From assembly GCF_037126465.1 (NCBI RefSeq), contig NC_088207.1, forward strand, positions 46,558,143 to 46,622,142: a stretch of DNA of 64,000 nucleotides. The letters run 5' to 3'. The position numbers were made by a program, and so were the translations under genes. Origin of the DNA: Ornithodoros turicata. Its lineage: Eukaryota; Arthropoda; Arachnida; Ixodida; Argasidae. The notes below the pieces were generated by a model. It saw only the letters and a program-made list of their open reading frames with translations, searched no databases and was not told where the DNA came from. Within the stretch, counting starts at the first letter, position 1; every line of letters begins with the position of its first letter. This document shows, piece after piece, positions 26,947 through 38,600 of the stretch.

Positions 26947-26994
26947 GCAACAACAACAACAACAACTTTATTACGGCATGATGACTGGGGAGAT
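26947..26994 (+). repeat. (CAA)n-CTTTATT-ATGATGA tail motif, copy 3
   Basis: (CAA)n at 26948-26966, then CTTTATTACGGCATGATGAC and TGGGGAGATGAC. A further ATGATGAC follows. Confidence 0.5.
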
Positions 26995-27029
26995 GACGGA
27001 ATGATGACTGATTTTATGCGGGATGATGA

Positions 27030-27068
27030 CCCGGTAATTCAATCTGTTGAGAAGATTGAATTACCGGG
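27030..27068. repeat. Perfect hairpin, 16-bp arms, 7-bp loop
   Basis: Arm CCCGGTAATTCAATCT (27030-27045) and its exact complement AGATTGAATTACCGGG (27053-27068). It lies just after the (CAA)n-ATGATGA tail at 26947-27005. No U-run follows, so a terminator reading is not supported. Confidence 0.85.
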
Positions 27069-27467
27069 ATCATATATATCACTGTACATCCAGGGAGGGG
27101 TGGATTAGACTAAGGTCCCCTTGCTGCCTCAAGAAAAAAGTAGTATAGGTAAGGTAATAAAGGTAGGTAAGGTAGTACTATAGGTAGTAATAGTAACAGG
27201 AAGAAGAGAAATTGAGACCAGAAAACGTACTCCGTTGTCGCGCTACATCATAAAATATCAAGGCGCATATTCTGCATGAGAGTGTCTATCTAGCTCACCA
27301 GAGTATGTCACACGCTGCTTGACGGTAGAGCTCGACGGTCATATCTTGCGCCGCCTCGTGGCGCCATATCGCAGGCTAGAGGGGAACTAGATATTACTCC
27401 TCAATGTCTGCGACCATAAGCACTTTCTCCATCCAGTTTTTCCGCACACCTTGAGGCTGTCTCTCTG

Positions 27468-28000
27468 CACTCTAAGAAAAAAAGGAGTACGTTTACTCCT
27501 TTTGGGGAGTAATTGCATTGCCACAAAAAATAGTCCCTTTCGGGAGTAAATGCACGGGAGTAAATGAATGTCACAAAGTGAAGACCGCATTTCCCGCGCT
27601 GTTGTAAGAGTGCCAGGTCCATAATTGGTGCGCATGCATGAAAATACTTTGAAGCAAACCGTCAACGGTGATATATCGAGTGATATAAAATCTTGCGCCA
27701 TACTAGGGCACAATTTCTGAAGAAAGATGCGCTAACTGTTTCTTACTCTGTGTGGCTGGAAAATTGCTACGTTGTCTGAGTTATACAGCCTTATGTCGTT
27801 CAAATTGACCAAGGGCACATATTTACGTAGACTGTTGCATTTAGGATACCATTCGCGAAGTTTAGTGACAATTTGCAGTCCTGAGGAGTAAATGTCGGGA
27901 CTAAATGTTTGGGTTAGGGGCCTAAAATGGGGAGTAATTGCAGACTAGGGGAGTAGAAGCTGCAATTACTCCCCGTTTCACTCCTTTTTTTCTTAGAGTG
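27468..28000. mobile_element. MITE, family C (533 bp)
   Basis: Terminal inverted repeat of 21 bp starting CACTCTAAGAAAAAAAGGAG at both ends, with a second inverted block GGGGAGTAATTGCA just inside. Flanked by TG on both sides. Several GGGAGTAAATG-type units recur in the interior. No coding capacity seen. Confidence 0.82.
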
Positions 28001-28002
28001 TG

Positions 28003-29782
28003 GATAAAGAAATATATTGAATGTAATACGAAAACAACCCGACCGTATTGGAATACTCGTTTTATTTATAGTTTGTAATGTCCACCAACGTCGACAGCTG
28101 TGCAGGTCTGTCGGCCATACCTTGCGGAGAGAGAAGAGAAGGAAGAAATTACAATGGCACCGAATGCGGACATCCAAAGATCACTATCGGTAGCTGGCGC
28201 CTTATAGACCTACCGCACGTTTAAACGCATTTGGTAGAACGCTCAAAGATAAAACCAATTTTTATTACTTACTTAATTTCCTTATTATGTTACTTGTTAT
28301 ATCATCTCTTACAGGTGAAAGTTTTCGAAACTTGCATGGATTATGTATTACGTCCTTTTACACTTTTTCCTCACTGAAAATGTCGCGAATCTCGATTCTT
28401 TCCTTAGTCACATCACACTTCATTACACATGAAATGCTGCCCACACCACCACTCCATATCACAGTCTTCCCCTCTCAAAGACATATACGTCGAGCGAGAG
28501 AGGTTTTACTCAGCACAACGCCCCATACCGCTGGTACCGCTGCATATCTCGCGAACGCACCTTCTGCAACCCCCAACCCTTAAAACTCTCGACCTGCTCC
28601 CTAATTTACTTCGCTACCACGTAACTCCCATTCGCGCCCGCACAACAATAGCAGGCGGCTGCCAGCCCACAACAGTGACATCGACAAAGTTCCTCACCCC
28701 TACCCCTATTCTTCTCGGGTTATGGCCGCTTGCTTGCATGTATTTATAAACCCGCGCGCTTCCGCTTTGCACCGGCTTCTCTATATTTTACAGCGAGCGC
28801 AACTTGCCGGCTCACCTTTTTCCAAATTGTAGCCGCATATCAAGTCCGCGGTGTCGTAAATCACACACGTGTGGCGGCGCTAGTGTCGCGCGCTGTGTGA
28901 ATTTTTAAAGCCACAAAGAGACGGGCTCGGTGTTTTCGACGGAAGAATGCTGTGTATTATACAACTGGTGAAATGTCTGGCGCGCATTCCGTATGTGGTT
29001 CTCTGCCTACTACTTTTTTTCTTGTTTGCGGGCGAACTAAACAAAACGTCGGGGAGTTCATTTGAAACGAGGCTCCTGTATTATACATGTTCGGCGCCAA
29101 CAAGTTCTTCTACGAGAATATCTGTGTTTCTTAACTGCGCGGAAAACGAAGCACTGGTGCAGTGAGCTGTCGTGCGTGTGTTTGTGTGTGTGCGCTGAAT
29201 TCAGATTCACGTATAAATAGTGTACAGCGGCGGCGCCGCGTTTACGTCGGGGCTGGAAGAGTCATTAATTTTGAGAGGTCATAAAAGCCTGAAACGCTCC
29301 AAGTTGTGGGAGCGTGCTAGAGGAGTGTGGTTTTTTTGCACGCGCGGTTAATATCGATTAATTTGTCACTGTGAGAAGAAAGCATATCAGGGTTTGTGAT
29401 TATGCATTAACGTTTCTTTGATGGGATATGGAAACTATATATTAATTGCTTGTTGTTAAATTATTGGCGAAAATGTATTGTTTTATTCGCCCTTGCTCGT
29501 TCGCAGTCGCGCTTGCGTTCACGTGCTTTTACTTTCAGCTCGTACTGTCATCTATGGCGCCATAATACATAGTAGTAGTAGAAATAGAATGATAGAAACA
29601 TAATAGAAGAAAAACATAGTATTAGTACAAATTTGAGGAATTCGAAGGTCGGCCTTGTGATTTTCACCAATGACTTTCACCACTTTTGACGTTCACCGTT
29701 CTAGAAGTCTGTGAAAGCTTGTTTAGGGGTTTAGTTCACTGACAAGACTGGGCAGGGCAGCACTGTGCCCGAATGCTGCCAT
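28003..29782. other. No gene recognised
   Basis: C-rich stretch at 28430-28740 and a GC-richer block at 28840-29250. No conserved protein, repeat end or RNA recognised. Confidence 0.5.
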
Positions 29783-29790
29783 GTTGCTAG

Positions 29791-30640
29791 CAGTGTTGTA
29801 CCCGTTACCGAAATATGGTATCGCGATACCGATACTCGTTACTTGAGTAAAAAGTATCGAAATACCGATAACGATACTTCTTTTTTAAAGTAACGAATAC
29901 CGCTACCGTTACTAAAAAAAAGTAACGCGATACTTTGCCCGATACTTTTGTTTGAAACACGAAGATGATGCAACCTAGAAATACTGTATCGCTTACGTGA
30001 ACAGTTTTGCAGTAAAAAGACAGCAGACTTTTATCAACAGCTCGTTCTGGAACTCGTCTTCTGCCATCCTTTCAGGCCGTCGTCTCTCCGGAAGTTGGCA
30101 GAGACCAGTATGACAATTACGTTAGTGTCAGGCCCACACACCCTGGAGTCCGATTACCAAGGAATCCTATCCGAAGTTAACAATACCACAGTATATGTGA
30201 GCGTGACTCAGTGCGACACGGCAGCTAAGCAGTGGAATCCAGAGCGTACTGTCAATGACTTGACCTCTGTTCGTTGACCTCAACTCTTTTGTTGTGGTTA
30301 TTTTCTCCAGTTTCTAAGAAAAGCAGTGAACATGTGTTTGGTATATAGTAATTCTATAATTCCGGTTACGGAGCACTTGGACATGTCCACAGGCTTCTTG
30401 TCGAGGGCTAGGCGAACCATTGACAATGAACAAGAGTGAGAAATGTCGTCGGTGAAGAAAGGGTGGGGTACTAAAAAGTATCGGTATCGGTAACGATACG
30501 GAGATCGCGTTACCATAAATTTGTAACGGAAATACTCTTCCGATACCAATTTTAAAAAGTATCGCGATACGCACTCCGATACCGAAAAAGTATCGATTAC
30601 AGTAACGGCGTTACTTGTAACGGCGATATGTACAACACTG
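29791..30640. mobile_element. hAT-type MITE (850 bp) with 8-bp target duplication
   Basis: Termini CAGTGTTGTAC and GTACAACACTG are inverted repeats with the CAGTG start typical of hAT elements. Perfect 8-bp flanking duplication GTTGCTAG (29783-29790 and 30641-30648). Both ends are packed with short units such as GTATCG, CGATAC, GTAACG and CGTTAC in both orientations. The interior (about 29960-30460) has no recognisable transposase; a 60-codon open frame at 30095-30277 resembles nothing I know. Confidence 0.88.
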
Positions 30641-30648
30641 GTTGCTAG

Positions 30649-33600
30649 TCATGTTAATCGCTGCGCTCGTAGTGTTCAGCCTCCAGTTTTCGCAGGGACG
30701 ACTCTGTGCGGTGGTTAGAGATTAGTGTGATGACGGGAGTCCTCTGTCTCTTGGAAACGTTTTCATAGCCTAGCGAAAACGCTAGTCGCATTGTTTAGTG
30801 CTAGCGACCAGTGCGGTTGTCGCTGACCTGAGTTGAGACCCCAGCTCTTGAGAGGCCTCTCAGATGGCTCACACAGCACGATCGGAGAACCACGTATATA
30901 AAGATAGATGTGGCCATCCACAGAAACGTCAGTGTTCTTTCTTTTTAATAAATACATAGTGCATCGTCAAGTTTATGTGCATAGAGCATACAGTTAGAGT
31001 ATGACAAATACTGGATCACTGTAACAAAATATGGAGGATAACAACGCATCATTTGGTTTCATTAAAGAAAAACAACACGCGTGTCGTACGTTCAATAACA
31101 TATTGCTTATCTTTGAAAAACTAGAAAATGAAAAGCACGCACAAGTCCACAAAGCAATGCTCCACAACGAAGTACATTACATAAGCACTGACCATAATAT
31201 TGATCCTTGTCCGCACACCTCCCGCACCCTGTGTCAATATTTTCCCATCCCAGCCGAATAATAATATTAGTATCAACACGATCGTTAATAAATTACACGT
31301 GCGCGGATACGCGACAGAACGACCAAAGCATTACAAATCAGCATTAATTCGTGTACGTACAAAAGCGCTTTGCGTGTTCATGGTCGTACAAAGGTCAACA
31401 CAGGAAGTAGCAAATGAATGCGAAATGAATTCATATCGATATTCTTCATCGAAATGGGGGCATTAATAACAACGAGGACCTGCCAGCCGCTCTTAGTTCT
31501 CGTCGTAGCCTCTAGAGGCGCCGCAGTCGTAAGCGCCGCGAGAGGAGACCTCTTGGGGTCGCTGTGCCTTCGCTCACGGATACGTGCGCCGGCGGCGCGT
31601 AATTTATTACTTTTGCCTTAATTACTGTCCTCGGGATATTAATTAAGACGTAATTAAGAACCGCATAGAGCTGGCTGTGGTGGTTACTTTTGTTCGACGC
31701 CGTTTACCGCCGTTTCTCTTCTGGCAATCTTCTCCGAGTTGACAAATGGAGAGGCGATTGCGTGGTCGAACTTCGCCTATATCTGAGTTTTCTGATGCAG
31801 TGGATGCTGTTACTATTTTGAGTGATTTACATAAGTTATGTGAACATGCAGATGCACACTAAATCGGCATATACGCCCATTGAATGCCTAAATCGCTCAC
31901 AATAGTAAAACTTGCTGCTGCAGGCAAGCAGGCGGTGACCGATGAAAGTATTAGCTGTTTTGAGCGTTCATTCCAAATTGGTCTATGAGGGGTGGGGGGG
32001 GGGGGGGGAGATATATTTATTAGAAGAAAAAGAAACTGAAAAAGGGGGAAATTTCAGCCAATCGGAGTGTCGGCTTGCTATTCCGCAAGTAAATCATCAG
32101 AACGTAAATGAAAAGAATTATTGACAAAACAAAGGATGAAAGAGACCTAAAAAAAAGAACAGATGAGAGTAATGTGCATGAGGATGAGGTGTGAGGGTGG
32201 CGCACTGACGAATGCGATGGCGCAAGGCTTGATGTCACAGGCTGTGCATGAGACCTGTGTCACTGAGGAAGGCCAGAACTGCTTTGGTCACATGTGTCTA
32301 TGGAGGTTATATGTACAGTACGGATTTCAGTATACTGTAATGTACTTCCCCCGCTTCTCTTACTAATCTTCAGTAGTGTAAATTACAGTTTAGCTGCCCA
32401 AGCATACTTGCGTCGAAAGCTATACATAGTTACCTTTTAAAAGTCACAGGAACATACCTATTTATGTGGTACGGAAGTTGTTATCCCGAAAGAGTGGAAA
32501 AATTGCGGGGTGACTCAATATCCGGCGAAGCGCATTCGCTGTTAATCCGGCTATAAAGATGTTGAAATACACAGAAATCGGCTGATGCGGTGCATTAGCT
32601 TCTAGCTGAGGTACTTAGAATTGTCGTAAGCAGAGCTGCCGCTGTAGAGGTGGCAATGAGGTGATTTATGTAGTGATTACAAGACGCAGCTGTAGTAGAT
32701 GGCGAATATGATGATGATGATGGTAATGAAGGTGCTCCTGTCGGTACAAGTCACCCGCCTGGAACAGATGATGATTGTCATGGTCGGGGATCCGCCCAGG
32801 AAATGTTTCCGATATGGCGAAGGGAGCACATGGACAGGGATGTACTTCGTGATCTGGCATGGCATGGACCTTGTGGGGGTCCTCAGTATCACGTAAGATA
32901 ACTGAACACTCCTTCTTTTCCACATATGTTGGTGGTTTGGTCTTGTTTGAGAAAGAAAAATATGGAGAATGGGAGTTCATATTATAAGCAACAGCAATTA
33001 AACGATAGTTCGCTATCTTTTGATGTGTTCCCCCGCTTAGACTGCGGGACCCTAGCCCAATGCAAGTGTGTTGATGAGATTTCATGAGTTAGCGTGACAC
33101 GCACACGAATGTTGCAGGGCAGAGATAATATTATGAAGCACGCGCGCGTATGTAGCAAAACCAAAACTACGCATAACGTACACCCGTTTATGCGCTTATT
33201 TTCATATCGTGTTATTTTAGTTACCAGCGTGTAATATCACTGTGCACTTCGACGTCGCTGTAGTCAGCATAACGAAAATTATTTCTCGAATTGAACCCAC
33301 AGATATCTTATATTAGCACCTACGTATCCGTCTTCATTTCTCATTCTCACTGTCATTTCTCATTGTCAATGTAACCACATAACTCAATTAGTTGCGCAAC
33401 GTCTCCCCAAAACGACATACGCCGTTTTTGACGCTCCAAATGACATTAGTCAGTTTCGCCCCTCCTCTGACAATACCCGAAGCTTGTGCTCTCCAAGTGT
33501 GTCTCTAAGACAGCATTCGTGTGACTGACATGAGAACAGGAAATGTAAACTGCTTAATTGAAGAATAACGCGGAAAGAAGACAGGACGTAGAGAATCAAA

Positions 33601-33881
33601 GGAGACAACTGCGGTTAATTAGTTAATGTAAACTGCGCTTCAATAGACGCAGAACCGCTTCTCAGGAGACTATACCCCCCAAACGGTACGCAGGAATTTA
33701 ATCGTAAGCGTTCTGAAACTACCTGAATGCAGGTCTCGCACAATGCTGCAGAAGTATACTGCTTGGGTCATACGCTTGTCTGAAATCACCACCCCGTGGT
33801 TTATCCCATCTCAAATTTCCAGGCGTTCCAATATGATGGATCTGGAGTAATAAACACGTGCAGCACACGGTCCACCTTTAA
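30649..33881. other. No gene recognised
   Basis: Contains poly(G) at 31994 and (ATG)n-rich DNA at 32708-32726. A short frame at 31418-31621 (plus) is GC-richer but unrecognised. Confidence 0.5.
31994..32007. repeat. Poly(G), 14 bp
   Basis: G homopolymer in plain DNA; its length is likely unreliable in assemblies. Confidence 0.85.
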
Positions 33882-35326
33882 AGGGGCTATGAACTCTACC
33901 AAGCATGCAAATACCTTGGTGTCACTATTGACAGCTCCTTACGCTGGACGAAGCAGGTGAACGAAACCACTGCTAAAGGGCAGAAATCGCTAAATTTGCT
34001 CAGACGAATCAGTGGCAAAGCATGGGGCTGTAATGCACGATCCATGCTCACTCTGCACAGAGCTCTTATTCTATCTCGGATTCTGTATGCGACGCCGTAC
34101 GTTGACCTGTCGCAAACTCAATGGCTGAACCTCGAGCGTCTCCATCGAGCCGGTATTACCTATACCTATCTGGAGTCAAAGGAAAAGCCCGTCAGCGTCC
34201 ATTCAAAACTCAGAGGGCTCCAGTTCATAGACAACGCAACACTTCTGGGCAAGAAACAATTCCTCACCGGTCTTCAAGGCAACCTCACCACGTCCATAGG
34301 CCGCCTGGCTAGGTCGCACGCCAATTGCGCCCTACCGTATACGACGAATGTATCCCACGACCTGCTACTCCATGGCGTGAAGTAATGCTCAATATCTCGT
34401 TGCACATTCCAGGGCTAAGAAAGAAGGGCAAATCCTGCTCACTGGAATCCAAGGCAGCGGCCGAGGTCCTAATTAGTGACACTTTTGACGCTCACACTCT
34501 GGTGTTCACAGACGGCTCTGTTGACGCAGAGTGTAGAACCGCTACTTCCTCCTTTTATATCCCATCATTAAACGTGGCATGGCAAGGAAAATCAGTTCGA
34601 TACCCAATATGCTCTACGACGGCTGAGCTTCTGGCAATGTTACATGCAGCAGGTCATGCGGTACAGGTCAAGGGAATCACCAAGGCTGTCATCCTAACGG
34701 ACTCGCGTAGCGCTCTGCAAATGGTGATGAACCCCACATGCAATAGCATTCTAGCCCGGTGTATCAGAACGTCATGTGTCCAACACAAGACAATCGGTGG
34801 AGACATCTCCCTGCAATGGATCCCGTCCCTCGTCGGCATTAGTGGGAACGAAATAGCGCACCAACTAGCATCTGCTGCACACCACAGCACTAGCCCTAGT
34901 TTGCCAACCCCGGGAGACAGCGACATAAAATTAGTCATCAATGAGGTAGTTCTTATGCAGCACCCTGGAATCCGGGACATCCTGGAAAATCATCGACTTG
35001 ATCTCCCGCAGAAAGGACTTTCCCGCAGTACACAAACTCTACTCTTCAGGTTGCGAACAAGAAGCGCTTTCACTAAATCACAATTATTCAAGATTGGCTC
35101 TCTAGACAACGCAAACTGCATACATTGTCAGCAAATTGAAACTATCGAGCACATCCTACTGCATTGCTGTGCATATGCTGCGGTGCGGGAGAAATATCTT
35201 GGCCACTGCAGGAACTGTACGGTGGATGATGTCCTACATCCCAAAGGCTCTTTCACGGAAAGACACTCCAAAATTCGCAGCCTCGTCTACTTTCTCCAGG
35301 AATCTGGCCTCACTCAAAGGCTATAA
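33882..35326 (+). pseudogene. LINE ORF2 C-terminal remnant: connection region, RNase H, zinc motif
   Basis: Two overlapping frames of one original protein. Frame one (to 34385) carries YLGVTIDSSLRWTKQVNE, HRALILSRILYATP and LSQTQWLNLERLHRAG. A frameshift near 34310-34320 moves the reading to the frame that continues LRPTVYDECIPRPATPWREV and ends at 35326. RNase H there has LVFTDGS (Asp), TTAELLAML (Glu) and ILTDSRSALQ (Asp). The terminal motif reads GISGNEIAHQLASAA, with His where Asp is usual, and the preceding WIPSLVGI lacks the usual Gly-His. A zinc-type C-x2-C...H-x4-C (CIHCQQIETIEHILLHC) follows. The reverse transcriptase core is absent, so the remnant cannot be active. Confidence 0.8.
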
Positions 35327-35508
35327 GTACTGCTCGGACTTCTCAGCAACTCTGCGGTGACAGCCCTCAATCTTAAATTTCGGCCGTCATCATTCCTTCA
35401 TCTGTTATCACACCATATCATCTCATCCTGGCTACAGTCGTGACGCAGCCCACATACGTGAGGCCAACAATGGCAAGCCGGTTCGTCACCACCACCACCA
35501 CCACCACC
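33882..35508 (+). mobile_element. Second LINE lineage (RNase H-bearing), 5' truncated, with (ACC)n 3' end
   Basis: Begins abruptly near 33882 in the thumb/connection region after the reverse transcriptase core (YELYQACKYLGVTIDSSLRW). It runs through RNase H and a zinc motif to a stop at 35324-35326. The 3' UTR of about 160 bp ends in ATGGCAAGCC followed by (ACC)n at 35488-35508. The protein is clearly different from the 21- and 36-kb LINEs, so this is another family. The 3' end directly abuts a MITE terminus. Confidence 0.75.
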
Positions 35509-35523
35509 TCATTTTTAAGAGTG
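35509..35523. mobile_element. Family A MITE terminal fragment
   Basis: TCATTTTTAAGAGTG followed by TA (35524-35525) matches the right terminus of the foldback MITEs. It directly follows the (ACC)n end of the LINE at 33882-35508, so the LINE may have inserted in or beside a MITE. Only 15 bp, so moderate support. Confidence 0.5.
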
Positions 35524-35699
35524 TAAAGCAGAACGTTATGTGTACCTCCGCGTTGGCGTCTGATTGGGTGCTACAATTCTTCAGATGACGTAACAATGGA
35601 TACAGGTATCTGGATGCGGTGCGTCTACTCGCCCGTATCAAAAAAAAAAAAAGAAGTGCATTTTTGTATTAACGCTGCACATGTTATGAAGGAGAAGAG

Positions 35700-38600
35700 A
35701 GAGAGAGAGAGAAATACATGATGACGATGATATGGGGATGACTTCCGCTCATTGAGCAGAATGCTACCCCATTGCTATTGGGGGAAAATGAGAGGATGGT
35801 GATGAGGATGATGCTGACGACGCTGACAGGGTTTTAGAGAGAGTCGATCAGGCCGGTGGTTTGCAGGAATTTGATGAAGGGTCGTAAGACGGACATCTGC
35901 GTTCGTGTGTCCCATGGTCCCAAAATGAGTCTGAGGTCAAGGGGTCGGCTGTCAACCCGCGCAAGGTCGTTTGCCAAGAAGTGACGCTCCCTCCTATAGG
36001 TGGCACATGCGATGATCACATGGTCCGCGGTCGCTGGCACACCACACTCCGGGCACAAGGGACTGCTGGCACACCCTATCTGGTAACGGTAGTACGGCGA
36101 AAAGGCAACATTCAGCCGTATGCGATGTAGGAGGGACTTAATGACGCGCGGTAGAGATGTCGGTAAGCGACACGAGAATGTTGGGTCTACAATTCCCAGT
36201 ATGGTACTGGCCGGGACATCCCGACGCCATTGTTCGACGGATGAGGAGGCAGCCCAGTCACGAAGAAGGGACCGTCTGTCTCCCCTTGGGAGAACAATCG
36301 GGACACACTTGTCCTGGTGGTGAGCGGCCGCTGCGGCAGCGTCGGCAACGTGATTGCCAGAGATTCCGCAATGACCCGGAATCCATTGAAAAGCGATGGT
36401 GTGGCCGTGGGCAGTTATGGACTTCAGTAGACGTAGGATGTTTATCACAAGTGTGGCCAGTGAGCCGCGGAGACCTGAGGTTTTCAGGCATCGAAGAGCT
36501 GACTTGGAGTCAGTACAGACTACCCATCGCCGTGGATCGCAGGTGGTCGCATATTGTAAGAACAGCAGGATTCCGTACAGCTCGGCTGAGGTCGAAGAGG
36601 TGCGATGGGACAACCGGCAACCCCGGGTGAGCGGTATCGAGGGTACCACAAAAGATGAGGATGACGAAGTTTTCGTTGAGGAGCCATCCGTGAAGACCGT
36701 GCAGAACCCATCATATGCGGTGCCGATGAAATCCATAGTCAGTTGCTGTAGTACGAGGTCGGGGTAGCTCCTTTTGTTGTCCGTGATCCCTGGGACAGAG
36801 GCGGTGACGCTTGGCGACGGAAGTGTCCACGGGGCCGTGCTTTCAGCGGCGGGGCTGATCACGAATTTCGGAACGCGGGATTTGAATGACATTATACATC
36901 CGTGGATCGGCGTGCTGCGCCTTGCCCGAAGTTTCCGGATGAGCGGGTGGTGGCGATGGTGTGCAATCAGGCGGAGATACTGGCGCACAGTTTCTGTGTT
37001 TCGGAGAACTTCAAAAGGGATGTCGCGGGCTTCCGCAACCACTAGCCTTGTCTCGGCCCCGCGGGGGACACCGAGGCACACCCGTAGGCTCCGTGCCAGC
37101 ATAGCGCGGATCCTCTGTGCTAAGGTGCTGGGGAGATCGTGAAGCACAGGCAGACTGTAGGCGACTGTGGCACGAATCAAGGCGTTATGCAGCATCAGGA
37201 GGTCCTTCTCATCGCGTCCCCACCTCATTCCAGCGAAGTGACGGATGACAGCGGTCCAGCGCTGAGCTTTCTTCTCCATGCCATCGATGTGACGTTTCCA
37301 AGAGAGGCTAGTGGTTAGAGTTACGCCGAGGAATTTGTGGTGCTGGACATTTACAAGTGGCCTGTCCCCAATGTGCAGACGGCATCGTTGCATGGATTTG
37401 CGGGAGAAGGCGAGTGCCGCACTTTTCTCCGCTGATATTTCCATCCCTGCTCGGAGCAGGTAAGTGTGAACATCGTCCAATGTAGCCTGGAGGCGTTGTC
37501 GAATGGCAGGGCGAGATGTACCAGTTGACCAGATGCATATGTCGTCGGCGTAAAGGGACAAGTTGACCTTCCTTCGAATGCAACTCTTAATGCCCGCCAT
37601 TACAACATTAAATAAGAGCGGGCTCAGGACGCTTCCTTGTGGAACACCCTGAGGAACCGGGAACAAGTCGGTGTCGCCTTGTGATGTGCGGACGAAGACG
37701 GACCGTTGTTGGAGAAAGTCCTGAAGCCAACATAGTGTACGATGCGAGAGACCAGCTTGGTACAGATCATGCAAGATGGATACGTGACTGACCGTGTCAT
37801 ACGCCCTTTTGACATCAAGAAAAACGGCGACGGAAATCTTCCTGCGCTGTTTACCAACTTGCACAGCTGTGACGAGATCAACTACAGAGTCCATTGAGTT
37901 ACGGTAACGGCGAAAGCCGCTCTGCTCCTGGGGAAAGAATCCATGGCTCTCAAGCCACCACTCAAGCCTCCGGAGGACCATTCGTTCCATGACTTTGCCC
38001 AAACAACTGGTGAGGGTAACTGGGCGAAATGAAGCCAGCTGAGACGGGTGCTTTCCTGGTTTCAAGAGCGGCACCACCTGACCTACTTTCCACTCCAAAG
38101 GGACCTGTCCGCTTCTCCACGAATGGTTGTACATGGCTAACACAGCCTTGAGGGACAGAGTATCCAGGTTCCTAATAGCAGCGTAGGTGATACCGTCCGG
38201 GCCAGGAGATGACTTTCTACTCGAAGATGATATCGCCGTGAGGAGTTCCTCCATGGTGAAATCCATGTCGAGAGGGGGTATTGATGGCATAATCACCTGT
38301 TCAAGGGTAGACTTCAAGCAAGCTGTGCCTGCCCGGTACTCAGCACAACGACACACGTCCGCAGCTCTCGTAATGAGATGACAAAATTCCGAGGCAACCA
38401 GCTTCTCCGAAGAGGACGTGGATAGGGCCAAGGACCCTAAAGGATTTCTAACTGGTTGAGTTTCCTTCAGGCTACGTGCAATTCTCCAGATCCGGGCAGG
38501 GCTTGCAAATGGGGACAGTGTCATGCAAAATTGGCGCCAACGCTGACGGTCAATGTCCCGGAGTGCCTTCTGTACCTGTTTGCTGGCCCGTCGTGCTTCC

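Larger units (their letters stand above)
23101..27467. other. No gene recognised; CACGTG cluster and A/T runs
   Basis: Four CACGTG or CACGTGA units fall within 23695-23732, including a palindromic ACCACGTGACGTGGT. There are (TC)n-(CG)n runs near 23810, poly(A) at 24253, T-runs near 24990, TTTATTTATTTTTATTTATT at 26435 (possible minus-strand retroelement tail), the (CAA)n motif and the 27030 hairpin, then GTAGGTAAGGTA repeats near 27147-27190. Confidence 0.5.

Noticed and set aside
27030..27068. Rho-independent terminator
   Set aside because: The hairpin is perfect, but no T-run follows and the context is eukaryotic.
36120..37142. Plus-strand frames of 64-157 codons at 36-38 kb
   Set aside because: They are antisense shadows of the minus-strand LINE frame.
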